A stretch of 64,000 nucleotides of DNA from Methylonatrum kenyense. GTDB taxonomy: Bacteria; Pseudomonadota; Gammaproteobacteria; Nitrococcales; Aquisalimonadaceae. Position numbers and translations under genes: made by a program. Location: NCBI RefSeq assembly GCF_023195885.1, contig NZ_JALPKO010000002.1:124001-188000 (forward strand), given 5' to 3'. Below the pieces are notes generated by a model. The model saw nothing but the letters and a program-made list of their open reading frames with translations, was not told the DNA's origin and searched no databases. Within the stretch, counting starts at the first letter, position 1. Each line of letters starts with the position of its first letter. Positions 1-10,453 of this stretch are shown here, piece by piece.

Positions 1-49
1 CCACAAGCTGACCGAAAAAAACGAACCTGACCGGCGAACGGGCGGGCAT
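1..49 (-). CDS. atpI: Probable AtpI (ATP synthase subunit I), N-terminal fragment
   Basis: An open frame starts with ATG at 49 on the minus strand and runs off the window after 16 codons, reading MPARSPVRFVFFGQLV. A strong G-rich ribosome binding site (AGGGGGGTG) lies just upstream. The peptide resembles the start of AtpI, the small membrane protein encoded ahead of atpB that helps assemble the F1Fo ATP synthase rotor ring. The main support is position: in many Gammaproteobacteria the atp operon follows parB directly, and a good sigma-70 promoter lies between them here. The fragment is too short to prove identity, so the name is an inference from synteny. Confidence 0.45.
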   Translation of the reverse strand, partial: MPARSPVRFVFFGQLV

Positions 50-185
50 GTTGTCACCCCCCTGGGTCGTCGAACAGGATCATGACACCTGCGCCTGAAA
101 CGAATGTGACGGCGGCATTGGTGCGGTCGTGCAACAGGTCTTATTGTGCCCACGCACCGACCATCCGGGCCGGCACGAGCGGCGG

Positions 186-214
186 AGTATAAAGACTCGC
201 CCCTGGAGGGTCAA
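186..214 (-). promoter_or_regulatory. Sigma-70 promoter, probably of the atp operon
   Basis: On the minus strand, TTGACC (209-214) and TATACT (186-191) are separated by exactly 17 bp, close to the -35/-10 consensus. Transcription would start near 179 and read into the frame that begins at 49. The promoter lies just downstream of parB, so it would start the next operon independently of the mnmG-parB genes. Confidence 0.65.
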
Positions 215-258
215 CGCGGCTGCGGGCCTCATGGGAACGCTGACTGATCCCGGTCTGC

Positions 259-1113
259 CTAGCCGATGTGCTGCAGGATACCGTCCAGCTCGTCCAGGCT
301 GCCGTAATTGATCACCAGTTTGCCCTTGCCCTGGCGTCCCTGCTGGATTGTGACCGTGGCACCCAGGCGCTCGGACAACTCCGTCTGCAGGCGGCGCACG
401 TCAGGGTCCATGCGGCTGTTGCGCGGCGGCCGCTGTTCGCCGGCCAGGGCCTGTTGCACCAGCCGTTCTGTGGCACGCACCGACAGCTCGCGGCGAACCA
501 CTTCGGCAGCCACCGCGCTCTGCTGATGACCCTTGAGCCCGAGCAGGGCGCGGGCATGCCCCATCTCGAGTTCTCCCCGGGCGAGGCGCTCCCGCACGTC
601 GTCGTTCAGATCCAGCAGGCGCAGCAGATTGCTGACCGAAACCCGTGACCGGCCAACCGTTTCTGCCGCCTGCTGGTGGGTCAATCCGAATTCCTCCACC
701 AGCCGGGCGATGGCCATGGCCTCTTCCAGCGGGTTCAGGTTCTCGCGCTGGATGTTCTCGATCAGGGCCAGCGCCAGCGCCACCTGGTCGGTGATGCCAC
801 GGACAATGGCCGGCACGGTCTCCAGACCCGCCAGCTGGGCCGCACGCCAGCGACGCTCGCCGGCGATGATCTCGAACCGCTGGTCGCTCAGCGGCCGCAC
901 CACCAGTGGCTGAACGACGCCCTGGGTCCGGATCGAATCGGACAGCTCCTGCAAGGCGGTTGGATCCATGTCGCGCCGCGGCTGATAGCTGCCGCGCTGC
1001 AACCACTCCAAAGGCAGATCGCGCAGGTGCCCACTGTCGTCCGGCTCGGTCCGCGTCGCGCCGAGCAGGACATCGAAACCCTTGCTGCCAAGTCCCCGCT
1101 TCTTCGCCGTCAT
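259..1113 (-). CDS. parB: Chromosome-partitioning protein ParB
   Basis: This is the 284-residue parS-binding, CTP-dependent clamp of the chromosomal ParABS system. The conserved nucleotide-pocket motif GERRWR is at residues 85-90 and ENIQRENLNP at about 119-128. A helix-turn-helix at about 145-167 contains QQAAETVGRSRVSVSNLL. A linker and a C-terminal dimerisation region follow. The open frame extends further upstream, but the ATG at 1113 is chosen because it gives the normal N-terminus (MTAKKRGLGSKGFDVLLG) and overlaps the parA stop codon in an ATGA junction, which implies translational coupling. Its likely targets are the three parS sites at 13632, 14244 and 16880. Confidence 0.95.
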   Translation of the reverse strand: MTAKKRGLGSKGFDVLLGATRTEPDDSGHLRDLPLEWLQRGSYQPRRDMDPTALQELSDSIRTQGVVQPLVVRPLSDQRFEIIAGERRWRAAQLAGLETVPAIVRGITDQVALALALIENIQRENLNPLEEAMAIARLVEEFGLTHQQAAETVGRSRVSVSNLLRLLDLNDDVRERLARGELEMGHARALLGLKGHQQSAVAAEVVRRELSVRATERLVQQALAGEQRPPRNSRMDPDVRRLQTELSERLGATVTIQQGRQGKGKLVINYGSLDELDGILQHIG

Positions 1114-1892
1114 GATGCTGTCGCCGCCTGCATATCGCGTCGAATCACTTCGCTGGCCAGGGCCATGTAGGCCAGCGCCCCCCGTGAGTATCGATCGTAC
1201 TGGATTGCCGTCCGGCCGTGGCTGGGCGCCTCGGCCAGCCGCACATTGCGCGGTATCTGGGTGCTGTAGACCTGTTTCGGGAAATGCTGCATCAGCTGCG
1301 CCGCCACCTGATTGGCAAGATTGTTCCGTGGATCGTACATGGTCCTGAGCAGACCGTTGATACGCAGCTCCGGATTGGCCCGCTCCTGCACTCGCGCGAT
1401 GGTATTGAGTAACGCGGTCAGTCCTTCCAGCGCATAATATTCGCACTGGATCGGAATCAGCACGCCGCGGGCCGCCACCAGTGCATTCAGGGTCAGGATG
1501 TTCAGCGCCGGCGGACAGTCGATCAGGATGTAGTCATAATCATCCTTCAACCGCGCCAGTTGCCGACGCAGTTGCTGTTCGCGGGCCTCGCTTTCCAGCA
1601 GCTGGACCTCGGCCGCGGTCAGGTCGGAGTTGCCGGGTACCAGGTCATAGCCGGCATCCGGCAGCTCGATGATTGCCTCGCGTACGCTGACCTGCTGCAT
1701 CAGCACGTCATAGCCGGTGTGCTCCGGACTGTCCTTGTCCACGCCGGAGCCCACCGTGGCATTGCCCTGCGGATCCAGGTCCACCAGCAGGACACGGCGG
1801 CGATTCATGGCAAGGGCCGCCGCCAGGTTGACGCTGGTGGTGGTCTTGCCGACTCCGCCTTTCTGGTTTGCGACAGCTATGGTGTGCGCCAT
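1110..1892 (-). CDS. parA: Chromosome-partitioning ATPase ParA (Soj)
   Basis: This 260-residue deviant-Walker ATPase works with ParB to segregate and position the origin region. The start MAHTIAVANQKGGVGKTTT carries the KGGVGKTT Walker A box at about residues 10-17, and DCPPALNILTLNAL is the Walker B region. The chosen ATG at 1892 lies 13 bp after the rsmG stop codon and has a GGAG ribosome binding site. The longer open frame upstream runs inside rsmG and lacks ParA similarity. The gene overlaps parB by 4 bp and is transcribed with rsmG and mnmG. Confidence 0.96.
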   Translation of the reverse strand: MAHTIAVANQKGGVGKTTTSVNLAAALAMNRRRVLLVDLDPQGNATVGSGVDKDSPEHTGYDVLMQQVSVREAIIELPDAGYDLVPGNSDLTAAEVQLLESEAREQQLRRQLARLKDDYDYILIDCPPALNILTLNALVAARGVLIPIQCEYYALEGLTALLNTIARVQERANPELRINGLLRTMYDPRNNLANQVAAQLMQHFPKQVYSTQIPRNVRLAEAPSHGRTAIQYDRYSRGALAYMALASEVIRRDMQAATAS

Positions 1893-1905
1893 GGCATCTC
1901 CGGTG

Positions 1906-2549
1906 TCAGTCGTCGGCGCGGCGCAGACGCACCACGGTGCGCTGGGCGTCCAGCCCGGGAACCGAGAGCGGCAGGATGTCGGTCTGCCAACCGCGGTCCA
2001 GCTCGCGCAACTCCTCGCCGGCATCGAAACGCGCCTTCATCGCCAGCATGACGCCGCCCGGGGCGAGATGCGCGGCGGCGGCCTTGACGAACGTGTCGGT
2101 GCGGGCAAAGGCGCGGGAACAAATCGTGGCGAACGGCGCCGCGGGCCGGAAGGCCTCGACGCGCTGATGCACCACGGCAAGCCCGGTCAGCCCGAGCTGC
2201 AGTCGCACCTGCTGCATGAAGCGGGTCTTCTTGCCGTTGCTGTCCAGCACGGTCACCGCCATCTGCGGCCGGCAGATGGCCAGCGGAATCCCCGGCAGGC
2301 CGGCACCACTGCCCACATCAAGCAGTGAAGGCTGTTCAAGATAGGGAAGCAGACTCAGGCTGTCCAGCAGATGCAGCGGCACCATGTCCAGCGGATCGCG
2401 TACCGCCGACAGGTTGAAGGCGCGGTTCCAGCGATGCAGCAGCTCCAGGTAATCGAGCAGCGGCTCGACCGGCACCGTGCCGCCCTCCGGCAGCACGGCG
2501 AGACCGTCCTGCAACCGCTGCCGAACCGGTTGCCGCGGGAACGGCTCGG

Positions 2550-2553
<4 letters not shown>
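1906..2553 (-). CDS. rsmG: 16S rRNA (guanine-527-N7)-methyltransferase RsmG
   Basis: RsmG (GidB) methylates G527 of 16S rRNA using S-adenosylmethionine. The protein has 215 residues, the family's usual size. The SAM-binding glycine motif [14 protein letters not shown] is at residues 77-90, followed by [14 protein letters not shown], and ICSRAFA lies further on. It overlaps the upstream mnmG stop by 4 bp (ATGA), and the mnmG-rsmG-parA-parB order is the standard origin-proximal arrangement. Confidence 0.96.
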
Positions 2554-4448
<1,895 letters not shown>

Positions 4449-4553
4449 CGGAACACCCCGGGAAATTCAACAGGAGCGGTAGTTTAGGGAAATTGTGCGG
4501 CGCATTCCATGTTCCTGGTTGCACGCCTTATCGGTTGAGCCTGCCCGCGGGGA

Positions 4554-4931
4554 CGAGAGGAGACCAACTGCGCCGCGGGACGACGGCCGCATGGACGCGG
4601 CCGTCGAGCACCGGAGGGCACCATGGACATAATTTCACATCTGCGCCCGAGACCGGTTTTGGTCATCTGGCAAGGCGCGGTGCCGGTTCGGTAGCCGTAG
4701 CTACCGGGCCGGTGACGCAACACAGCCAGGGGCCAAAACCGGCCGGGCCCTTCGGGTTGGGCCGCATTTTTCCCGATTGCTGTGTTGCGCTGCTTGACCG
4801 CAGAATGACTGCGGCGCTGCGCAGCGCGCCTTGCCTCGGAAAAAATGCGACTCCAAGGCAGATGCGAAATTATGTCCATGGTGCCCTACCAGGGTTTACA
4901 GCGTTCCCGCGGCGCAGTTGGTCTCCTCTCG
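4554..4931. repeat. Nested inverted-repeat (fold-back) element, copy A
   Basis: This element fills most of the 516-bp gap between the metalloprotease gene and mnmG. A perfect 27-bp outer inverted repeat pairs 4554-4580 with 4905-4931. An inner 29-bp repeat pairs 4615-4643 with 4859-4887 with one mismatch. The centre contains the same core seen in copies B, C and D (CGCCCGAGACCGG from about 4646, then GGTCATCTGGCAAGGCGC, later GGCCAAAACCGG). The whole segment could fold into one long hairpin. A 131-codon frame across it is not believable as a gene. The tips differ from the GGGAAACACTGA tips of the other copies. It encodes no transposase. Confidence 0.85.
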
Positions 4932-4964
4932 CCTGTGCCGGATTTGGCATTTAGCGCAGCTAGC

Positions 4965-6254
4965 TCAGACGAGGTGCGCGTAATCCGCCTCGATGCGATC
5001 CAGGCTCAAGCGGTTGAGGAAGCCGGAGTAGGCCATCCAGGCAGCCAGTGCGCTCAGATCACTGAATTGCGGTGGCAGGAAGCGCGGCGGGTTGACCAGG
5101 CCTTCCTCGACCAGGTGCGCCAGCACCGGGATATCCTCCAGCGTGACCTTGCCGCAAAACAGCAGCGGCACCCGATCCAGACGGCCATGGCGAACCGCCA
5201 GCTGGATGAAGTTGTAGACCATGATGAAGCCCTTGCTGTAGCTCAGGTCCTTGGTGAACGGTCCGTAGGTCGGCCCACTGCCGCGGAACACGCGGGAGGC
5301 GTGGTTGAAGGACTCGTCGTCGCTCAGACCCTGCTCACGGAAAAAGCCGAACACATCGAGGAAGGTGGCGCCCTGCTCGGCCATGGAGACCGCCCGGATC
5401 CGGTTGCCGAGCTTGCGCAGTCGCTCCGGGTAGGACGTAAAGGCGATGATCTCCATCAGGATGGCCAGGCCCTCCTGGGTCACCGTGGCCGATGGCGGCC
5501 CCTTGCTGAGGAAGGTACAGACCGGCTGGTCCTGACCGTTCAGCGTCGTGCCCAGATGAACCCAACCCTCATGCACCTCCAGCATGCGGATGTCGCGGTT
5601 ACGAAAGCGCGCGTCGTCACGGATCTTCAGGTAGTCGGCACCGGCGGCCGCATCGGCCACGATGCCGTCGTCGAGAAACACACGCACCGAGGAATCCGCC
5701 TCGGCGAAGGCCGCGGACAGGCGTTGCTGCAGCATCCGCACCGCCTCCTCGGCGGGGATCTCCCGCGGTTCCGCGGACAGGTCACTCTCCCGGTCGATAT
5801 TGCCCAGCGTCTCGGCCAGCATCGCGCCAAGGTCGGCGATCGACGGATCGCCGGCATGGAAGGCATCCGAGGCGGCGCCGTAGAGCTGTTGCGACAGGTC
5901 GCTGAACGCCGGCGTGCCGCGGGCCTGTAGCATGCGGATCGCCATCTGATACTCGCGGCACATGCGGCCCATCATCTTGCCAACCGGATTGAACTGGCCG
6001 AGCTGGCGGACGATGTCGCGCTCGATGGCGTGCAACTCGTGGCCGAGTTCCTCGACATCGAAGCCCAGAGGACGATCACGGTAGTAAGCGGCATCGACCG
6101 CCGGCTGCTGACGACAGCCGCTGGCGAAGAACGCCTGCTTGACCGAGGCATCCCACTTGATCGCATCGAGGATACGGATCGGCTTCTGCGCCGCGACAAT
6201 GCGGTCAGACAGGTTCCGAACGGTGTCGCGGTAGGCGTCGTTGTTATCGGCCAA
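4965..6254 (-). CDS. MATCAP/DUF1704-family metalloprotease (QEGLA-motif protein)
   Basis: This 429-residue protein belongs to the DUF1704 group, often annotated as flavohemoglobin-expression-modulating QEGLA-motif protein. The same fold occurs in the eukaryotic MATCAP tyrosine carboxypeptidases. A zinc-binding HExxxH motif is visible as HEGWVH at residues 228-233. The matching glutamate lies in TQEGLA at 259-264, the motif that names the family. The protein looks cytosolic, with no signal peptide or membrane helix. The bacterial substrate is not known to me. The gene stands between mnmE and mnmG in the same orientation and is flanked on both sides by repeat-rich spacers, so it is probably a separate transcription unit. 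Confidence 0.85.
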   Translation of the reverse strand: MADNNDAYRDTVRNLSDRIVAAQKPIRILDAIKWDASVKQAFFASGCRQQPAVDAAYYRDRPLGFDVEELGHELHAIERDIVRQLGQFNPVGKMMGRMCREYQMAIRMLQARGTPAFSDLSQQLYGAASDAFHAGDPSIADLGAMLAETLGNIDRESDLSAEPREIPAEEAVRMLQQRLSAAFAEADSSVRVFLDDGIVADAAAGADYLKIRDDARFRNRDIRMLEVHEGWVHLGTTLNGQDQPVCTFLSKGPPSATVTQEGLAILMEIIAFTSYPERLRKLGNRIRAVSMAEQGATFLDVFGFFREQGLSDDESFNHASRVFRGSGPTYGPFTKDLSYSKGFIMVYNFIQLAVRHGRLDRVPLLFCGKVTLEDIPVLAHLVEEGLVNPPRFLPPQFSDLSALAAWMAYSGFLNRLSLDRIEADYAHLV

Positions 6255-6271
6255 GGGTCGCTCAGGCTCCC

Positions 6272-6339
6272 GTTTTATGTTTAACGTTTGACGTTTTAAG
6301 CAAACATCAACCTAAAACGTGAAACATTAAACCTTAAAC
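6272..6339. repeat. AT-rich GTTTAA-type repeat, copy 1
   Basis: This AT-rich patch stands out in GC-rich surroundings. The halves form an imperfect hairpin: GACGTTTTAAG on one side and CTAAAACGTG on the other. The 18-mer at 6322-6339 (minus strand GTTTAAGGTTTAATGTTT) recurs exactly at 45991-46008 beside estB. It starts 20 bp after the mnmE stop codon on the coding strand, just beyond a GC hairpin. Confidence 0.75.
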
Positions 6340-6359
6340 GCGGCCGCAACGGCGGCCGC
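6340..6359 (-). terminator. Putative intrinsic terminator of mnmE
   Basis: Directly after the mnmE stop codon, the minus strand has GCGGCCGC, the loop CGTT, then GCGGCCGC, followed by GTTTAAGGTTT. A very stable GC stem followed by a T-rich tract fits a rho-independent terminator. Each arm is itself palindromic, so other pairings are possible. Confidence 0.55.
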
Positions 6360-7709
6360 CTATTTCCCAATACAAAAACTGGAGAAGATCTCGCCGAGCA
6401 GATCCTCGCTGCTGAAGGCGCCGGTGATCGCGCCCAGGTGCTGTTGCGCCTGGCGCAGTTCCTCAGCCATCAGTTCGCCGGCCGCCGCTGCGTGCAGTTG
6501 TTCATGGGCCGCGCTCAGGTGTTCGGCGGTGCGGCGCAGGGCATCGAGGTGTCGGCGGCGGGCAATGAAACCGTCCTCGCCGCCACTGAATCCGATGGCC
6601 TGCTTTAGATGCTGGCGCAGCAGGTCGACGCCGGCGCCGGTCAGGGCACTGAGCCGAATCTCCGGCTTTCCGGCCACTTCCTCGACGCCCGGAACCCGGC
6701 CACTGAGGTCGATCTTGTTGCGAACCACCGTCACCGGCAGGTCCTCGGGCAGATCAGCCAGGCTGGCCTGTTCCACCAGTCCGACACCGACCGCGTCCTC
6801 CACCACCAGCAGAATACGATCCGCGGACTGCATGGCCTGCCGCGCCCGGCGCACGCCTTCCTGTTCCACCGGATCGTCGGAATCACGCAGGCCGGCGGTG
6901 TCGATGATATGCAGCGGCATGCCGTCAATCTGGATCTGTTCCCGCAGCACATCCCGGGTGGTGCCGGCGATCGCCGTGACGATGGCGCTGTCACTGCCGG
7001 CGAGCTGGTTCAGCAGACTGGACTTGCCGGCATTGGGCGGGCCGGCGATGACCACGGTCATGCCATCACGCAGGATCTGTCCCTGGCGCGCGGTGGCCAG
7101 CACCACATCCAGTTCGGTGCGAACCGCGCGCAGCTTGGCGGCAACCTCGCCGTCGGCGAGGAAATCGATCTCCTCCTCGGGGAAATCAATGGCCGCCTCC
7201 ACATGCACGCGCAGTTCGGTCAATGCCTGCAGCAGGGCCGTGACACGGCGGGAGAACTCCCCGGACATGGAACGCATGGCTGCGCGCGCGCCCTGTTCGG
7301 AGCCGGCTGCAATCAGGTCGGCAATGGCTTCGGCCTGGGCCAGGTCCAGTCGACCGTTAAGGAAGGCACGTTCGGAGAATTCGCCGGGACGGGCCGGGCG
7401 GGCGCCCAGTTCGGTCAGGCGCCGCATCAGCCGGTCAAGCACCACCGGCCCACCGTGGCCGTGGAATTCGACCACATCCTCGCCGGTAAAACTGCCCGGG
7501 CCCGGCAACCAGAGCAACAGGCCCTGGTCCAGGCTCTGGCCCCCGGCATCAGTAAATTGCCGGAAAACCGCGCGCCGCGGTTCGGGAAGTCGGCCAGCCA
7601 CCCGACTGGCGTAGCGGCCGGCTTCCGGCCCGGACAGGCGGACCACACCGATGCCGCCACGTCCCGGTGGCGTGGCAATCGCGCAGATGGTGTCGGGCAA
7701 GGGCTGCAC
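6360..7709 (-). CDS. mnmE: tRNA modification GTPase MnmE
   Basis: MnmE (TrmE) is the GTPase that works with MnmG on U34 of tRNA. The N-terminal tetrahydrofolate-binding domain, the helical region, an inserted G domain ([24 protein letters not shown]) and the C-terminal CIGK motif with the essential cysteine are all present. The start chosen is the GTG at 7709, giving [19 protein letters not shown] and a 449-residue protein close to the E. coli length. GGGAGGT lies 7 bp upstream of it. Upstream ATG codons in the same frame would add a tail unlike the family. The gene is 64 bp downstream of yidC. Confidence 0.95.
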   Translation of the reverse strand: MQPLPDTICAIATPPGRGGIGVVRLSGPEAGRYASRVAGRLPEPRRAVFRQFTDAGGQSLDQGLLLWLPGPGSFTGEDVVEFHGHGGPVVLDRLMRRLTELGARPARPGEFSERAFLNGRLDLAQAEAIADLIAAGSEQGARAAMRSMSGEFSRRVTALLQALTELRVHVEAAIDFPEEEIDFLADGEVAAKLRAVRTELDVVLATARQGQILRDGMTVVIAGPPNAGKSSLLNQLAGSDSAIVTAIAGTTRDVLREQIQIDGMPLHIIDTAGLRDSDDPVEQEGVRRARQAMQSADRILLVVEDAVGVGLVEQASLADLPEDLPVTVVRNKIDLSGRVPGVEEVAGKPEIRLSALTGAGVDLLRQHLKQAIGFSGGEDGFIARRRHLDALRRTAEHLSAAHEQLHAAAAGELMAEELRQAQQHLGAITGAFSSEDLLGEIFSSFCIGK

Positions 7710-7773
7710 GAACACACCTCCCTGGGAGCGCCGAACCCGGACCGGCCGCATGACCGGATCGCCTCGGCCGATG

Positions 7774-9444
7774 CTACTTCTCTTCGCCCTTTTCGATCCG
7801 TCGCGTGATGAACCACTGCTGGGCAATGGACAGCACGTTGTTGACCACCCAGTAGAGCACCAGCCCAGCCGGGAAGAAGGCAAAGAAGATCGTGAACACG
7901 AATGGCAGCGCCATCATGATCCGCTGCTGAATCGGGTCCAGCGGCGCCGGGTTCAGCTTCTGCTGCACGAACATGCTGACACCCATCAGCAGCGGCAACA
8001 CGAAGAACGGATCCGGCGACGACAGGTCATTGATCCAGAGCATGAAGTCCGCATGACGCAGTTCCACGCTCTCCAGTAGCACCCAGTACAGGGCAATGAA
8101 CACCGGGATCTGCACCAGGATTGGCAGACAGCCACCCAGCGGATTGATCTTCTCTTCCTTGTACAGCTTCATCATCGCCTGGTTCATGGCCTGGCGATCG
8201 TCGCCGTAGCGCTCCTTGATCGCTTTCATCCGCGGATGCACCTTGCGCATCCTTGCCATGGACCGGAAGCTGGTTTCGGAAAGCTTGTAGAACACCAGCT
8301 TGATCAGCAGCGTGACGATGATAATCGCCACGCCCCAGTTGCCGACGATGGAGTGAATCCATTCCAGGACGATGAACAGCGGCCGCGAGATGATCGTCAG
8401 CCAGCCATAGTCGACGGTCAGGTCGAGGGCATCGGCGGCGGCGGCCAGTCGCCGGTATTCCTTCGGGCCGACGTAGAGCTGGGTGGAGAATTCGCCGATC
8501 TCACCGTCCGCTACGCCACGCCAGAAGGTGTTCATGCCAAGGTCGTAGACGTTGTTGTCCCGTTCCTGGCTCCAGTAGCGACGCTCCTCGCCTTCGGGAG
8601 GTATCCAGGCACCGATGAAGTAGTGCTGAATCATCGCCAGCCAGCCGTCGCGGACGTTCTCGTCCAGGCGGTCGGAGCCACCCATGTCGGAGAACGAGAG
8701 CTTGGTGTAGCGATCGTCCGGCGTGTGCAACACGCCGCCGGTGAAGGTGTAGATGAACCAGGAGGTACCGTCACCGTGGTCGGCACTGCGCCGCAGGTAG
8801 GTCTGCTGCGAGGCGCGCACCTCGTCACCGGTGGCGTTCTCCACCTCGTGTTCGACGTCGATCAGATAGCTGTCGCGGTGGAAGGTGTAGCGCTTGGTGA
8901 CACGCAGACCATCCGCACCTTCCCAGACCAGCGGGACGGTCAGGCTGTCGGCATCATCCTCAAGGCTGAAGCTGTCCTGATCGACCTTGTAGATGCCCCG
9001 GCTGCCCGGACCCTGGGCGGCATTCTGGGTCACGATCCCGGCGCGCGCGATGAACAGGCGGCTCGGCTCGTCACTCATCAAACGCAGCGGGGTCTGGTCG
9101 TCGGTCGAAACCGGGTAGTCCAGCAGATCCACGCGCCGCAGTTCCCCGCCGCGGGTGCTGATCACCACGTCCAGCAGATCGGTGGTGATGCGGACGTCGC
9201 GCACCTCGGTGTCCTCGTCGGCCGCATCCGGCCGAACACCGTCCTCTTTGGTGGTGGTGTCGCGGTCGGGCCCCTCGGCATCCAGATCGTCCGGCACGAA
9301 CTGCTCGTCACCGGTTTCATCCTGCTCCTCGGCGACTTCCTCTTCGGTGGGCGGCGGAGCGCGGTGTTCGCGTTCCCAGGCTCCCCAGATCAGAAGCAGC
9401 AGGAGGCCGAGGGCAAAGAACTGGATCAGGCGTTGCGTTTCCAT
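7774..9444 (-). CDS. yidC: Membrane protein insertase YidC
   Basis: YidC inserts proteins into the inner membrane, alone or with SecYEG. The protein has 556 residues. The first membrane helix (about 5-22, [17 protein letters not shown]) is followed by a strongly acidic linker (about 30-75, rich in D and E), the large periplasmic beta domain, then the conserved membrane core with [21 protein letters not shown]. It ends in a short basic tail (RRIEKGEEK). The acidic linker is longer and more charged than in E. coli and may reflect a salt-loving host. It is encoded next to yidD, rnpA and rpmH in the standard order. Confidence 0.96.
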   Translation of the reverse strand: METQRLIQFFALGLLLLLIWGAWEREHRAPPPTEEEVAEEQDETGDEQFVPDDLDAEGPDRDTTTKEDGVRPDAADEDTEVRDVRITTDLLDVVISTRGGELRRVDLLDYPVSTDDQTPLRLMSDEPSRLFIARAGIVTQNAAQGPGSRGIYKVDQDSFSLEDDADSLTVPLVWEGADGLRVTKRYTFHRDSYLIDVEHEVENATGDEVRASQQTYLRRSADHGDGTSWFIYTFTGGVLHTPDDRYTKLSFSDMGGSDRLDENVRDGWLAMIQHYFIGAWIPPEGEERRYWSQERDNNVYDLGMNTFWRGVADGEIGEFSTQLYVGPKEYRRLAAAADALDLTVDYGWLTIISRPLFIVLEWIHSIVGNWGVAIIIVTLLIKLVFYKLSETSFRSMARMRKVHPRMKAIKERYGDDRQAMNQAMMKLYKEEKINPLGGCLPILVQIPVFIALYWVLLESVELRHADFMLWINDLSSPDPFFVLPLLMGVSMFVQQKLNPAPLDPIQQRIMMALPFVFTIFFAFFPAGLVLYWVVNNVLSIAQQWFITRRIEKGEEK

Positions 9445-9447
9445 GAA

Positions 9448-9678
9448 TTACCGCTGGTCAGTACGTGAAGGTGGGACCGGATCGACGCCGCCCGGGTGCC
9501 AGGGGTGGCAGCGTAACACGCGTTTCAGGCTCAGCCAGGAACCTCGCAGGGCCCCGTGCTGCTGGATCGCTTCGCAGGCATATGCAGAACAACTGGGGTA
9601 GAACCGGCAACACGGACCGATCAACGGGCTGATAAGATACTGGTAGCCGCGTAAGAGCAGTATCAGCAGTCGCCGCAT
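9448..9678 (-). CDS. yidD: Membrane protein insertion efficiency factor YidD
   Basis: This 76-residue protein belongs to the YidD family, peripheral inner-membrane proteins that assist YidC-dependent insertion. The signature is clear: an N-terminal amphipathic segment ([16 protein letters not shown]), then [15 protein letters not shown] and [19 protein letters not shown]. The gene overlaps the 3' end of rnpA by 16 bp and ends 3 bp before yidC begins. This tight packing is conserved across bacteria. Confidence 0.95.
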   Translation of the reverse strand: MRRLLILLLRGYQYLISPLIGPCCRFYPSCSAYACEAIQQHGALRGSWLSLKRVLRCHPWHPGGVDPVPPSRTDQR

Positions 9679-10022
9679 CGCTTGATCAACCTTTGCCAGA
9701 GGGCGTCCAGCTTGCGCCGGAGCTGCGCCCGGTCCAGGCGCCGCGCCGGTGACCGCGCCAGCAGGATCACGTCCCGTGCCGGCAATGCCATCCGTTGCTG
9801 GCGGAACGCTTCCCGACTAATCCGCTTGATGCGATTGCGATCCACGGCCCGCGGCACATGACGCTTGGAGATTGCCATACCCAGGCGCGGCTGCTCGTGC
9901 TCACCGCCCTTCGCGAGTAACGTGAACGCGTCATCCGAGACGCGACAGGGTCCACTCGAAAAAACCCGCCGGAATTGGCTGGGCCGGAGAAGCCTTGCGT
10001 CGCGCGGGAATCTGTTACGCAC
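9663..10022 (-). CDS. rnpA: Ribonuclease P protein component
   Basis: RnpA is the basic protein cofactor of RNase P, which removes 5' leaders from tRNA precursors. The 119-residue protein carries the RNR-type signature [14 protein letters not shown] at about 61-74 and an N-terminal [11 protein letters not shown] segment that fits the substrate-binding cleft. It lies 19 bp after rpmH and overlaps yidD. Confidence 0.95.
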   Translation of the reverse strand: MRNRFPRDARLLRPSQFRRVFSSGPCRVSDDAFTLLAKGGEHEQPRLGMAISKRHVPRAVDRNRIKRISREAFRQQRMALPARDVILLARSPARRLDRAQLRRKLDALWQRLIKRCGDC

Positions 10023-10041
10023 CGAATGTCAGGGCAACACC

Positions 10042-10176
10042 TCAGGGCGCCAGGCGGGCACGCCCCTTCGCACGACGCGCCTTGATCACGCGGCGGCCAC
10101 TCTTGGTCGCCATCCGGGCCCGAAAGCCGTGGGTCCGCTTGCACTTGATGACGCTGGGTTGAAATGTCCGCTTCAT
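10042..10176 (-). CDS. rpmH: 50S ribosomal protein L34
   Basis: This very short gene encodes a 44-residue basic protein starting [20 protein letters not shown] and ending in RARLAP. The pattern KRTFQPS, then [10 protein letters not shown], then [13 protein letters not shown] is diagnostic of L34. Position 12 is Cys where Arg or Lys is usual. The gene is the first of the rpmH-rnpA-yidD-yidC-mnmE run. It is divergent from dnaA, as in most bacteria, and has its own promoter-like sequence upstream. Confidence 0.97.
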   Translation of the reverse strand: MKRTFQPSVIKCKRTHGFRARMATKSGRRVIKARRAKGRARLAP

Positions 10177-10243
10177 GACTGAGCTCGCTCGATTCGTCGA
10201 CTGGGTAAGGGGCTGACCGGAGCCCGCACAAAATAAGCCCGCG

Positions 10244-10273
10244 AATGTACCGCCGCGGCTGCTCGACTGTCAA
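10244..10273 (-). promoter_or_regulatory. Putative rpmH promoter
   Basis: On the minus strand a perfect -35 box TTGACA (10268-10273) is followed 18 bp later by TACATT (10244-10249) as a weaker -10. Transcription would start about 60 bp before the rpmH ATG. Confidence 0.5.
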
Positions 10274-10294
10274 CGCTGACGGCATCTTACCGCC

Positions 10295-10303
10295 TGTGGA
10301 TAA
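10295..10303 (+). promoter_or_regulatory. Consensus DnaA box upstream of dnaA
   Basis: TGTGGATAA is an exact 9-mer DnaA box (reverse complement TTATCCACA). It lies in the rpmH-dnaA spacer, 151 bp before the chosen dnaA start. A TATAGA at 10318-10323 could be a dnaA -10 box, which would put this DnaA box at its -35 region, a common autorepression layout. Only one perfect box is visible in this spacer. Confidence 0.7.
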
Positions 10304-10453
10304 CACCGACTTTGGGGTATAGACTCGGCGGTCCACCGATCAAACCAGAGAAGCCTTGGCGACCGGTCAGAAGCAATGACCGGAACTCGCATGCCTGGCC
10401 CGGTCCGGTCGCGTCGTTCGATTTGTAGCTATTGCCTAATCTGGGGGTTCCGC

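Noticed and set aside
4484-4879. A 131-codon frame in the mnmG upstream gap
   Set aside because: It runs through both arms of the fold-back element and its translation is Arg/Pro-rich low complexity.
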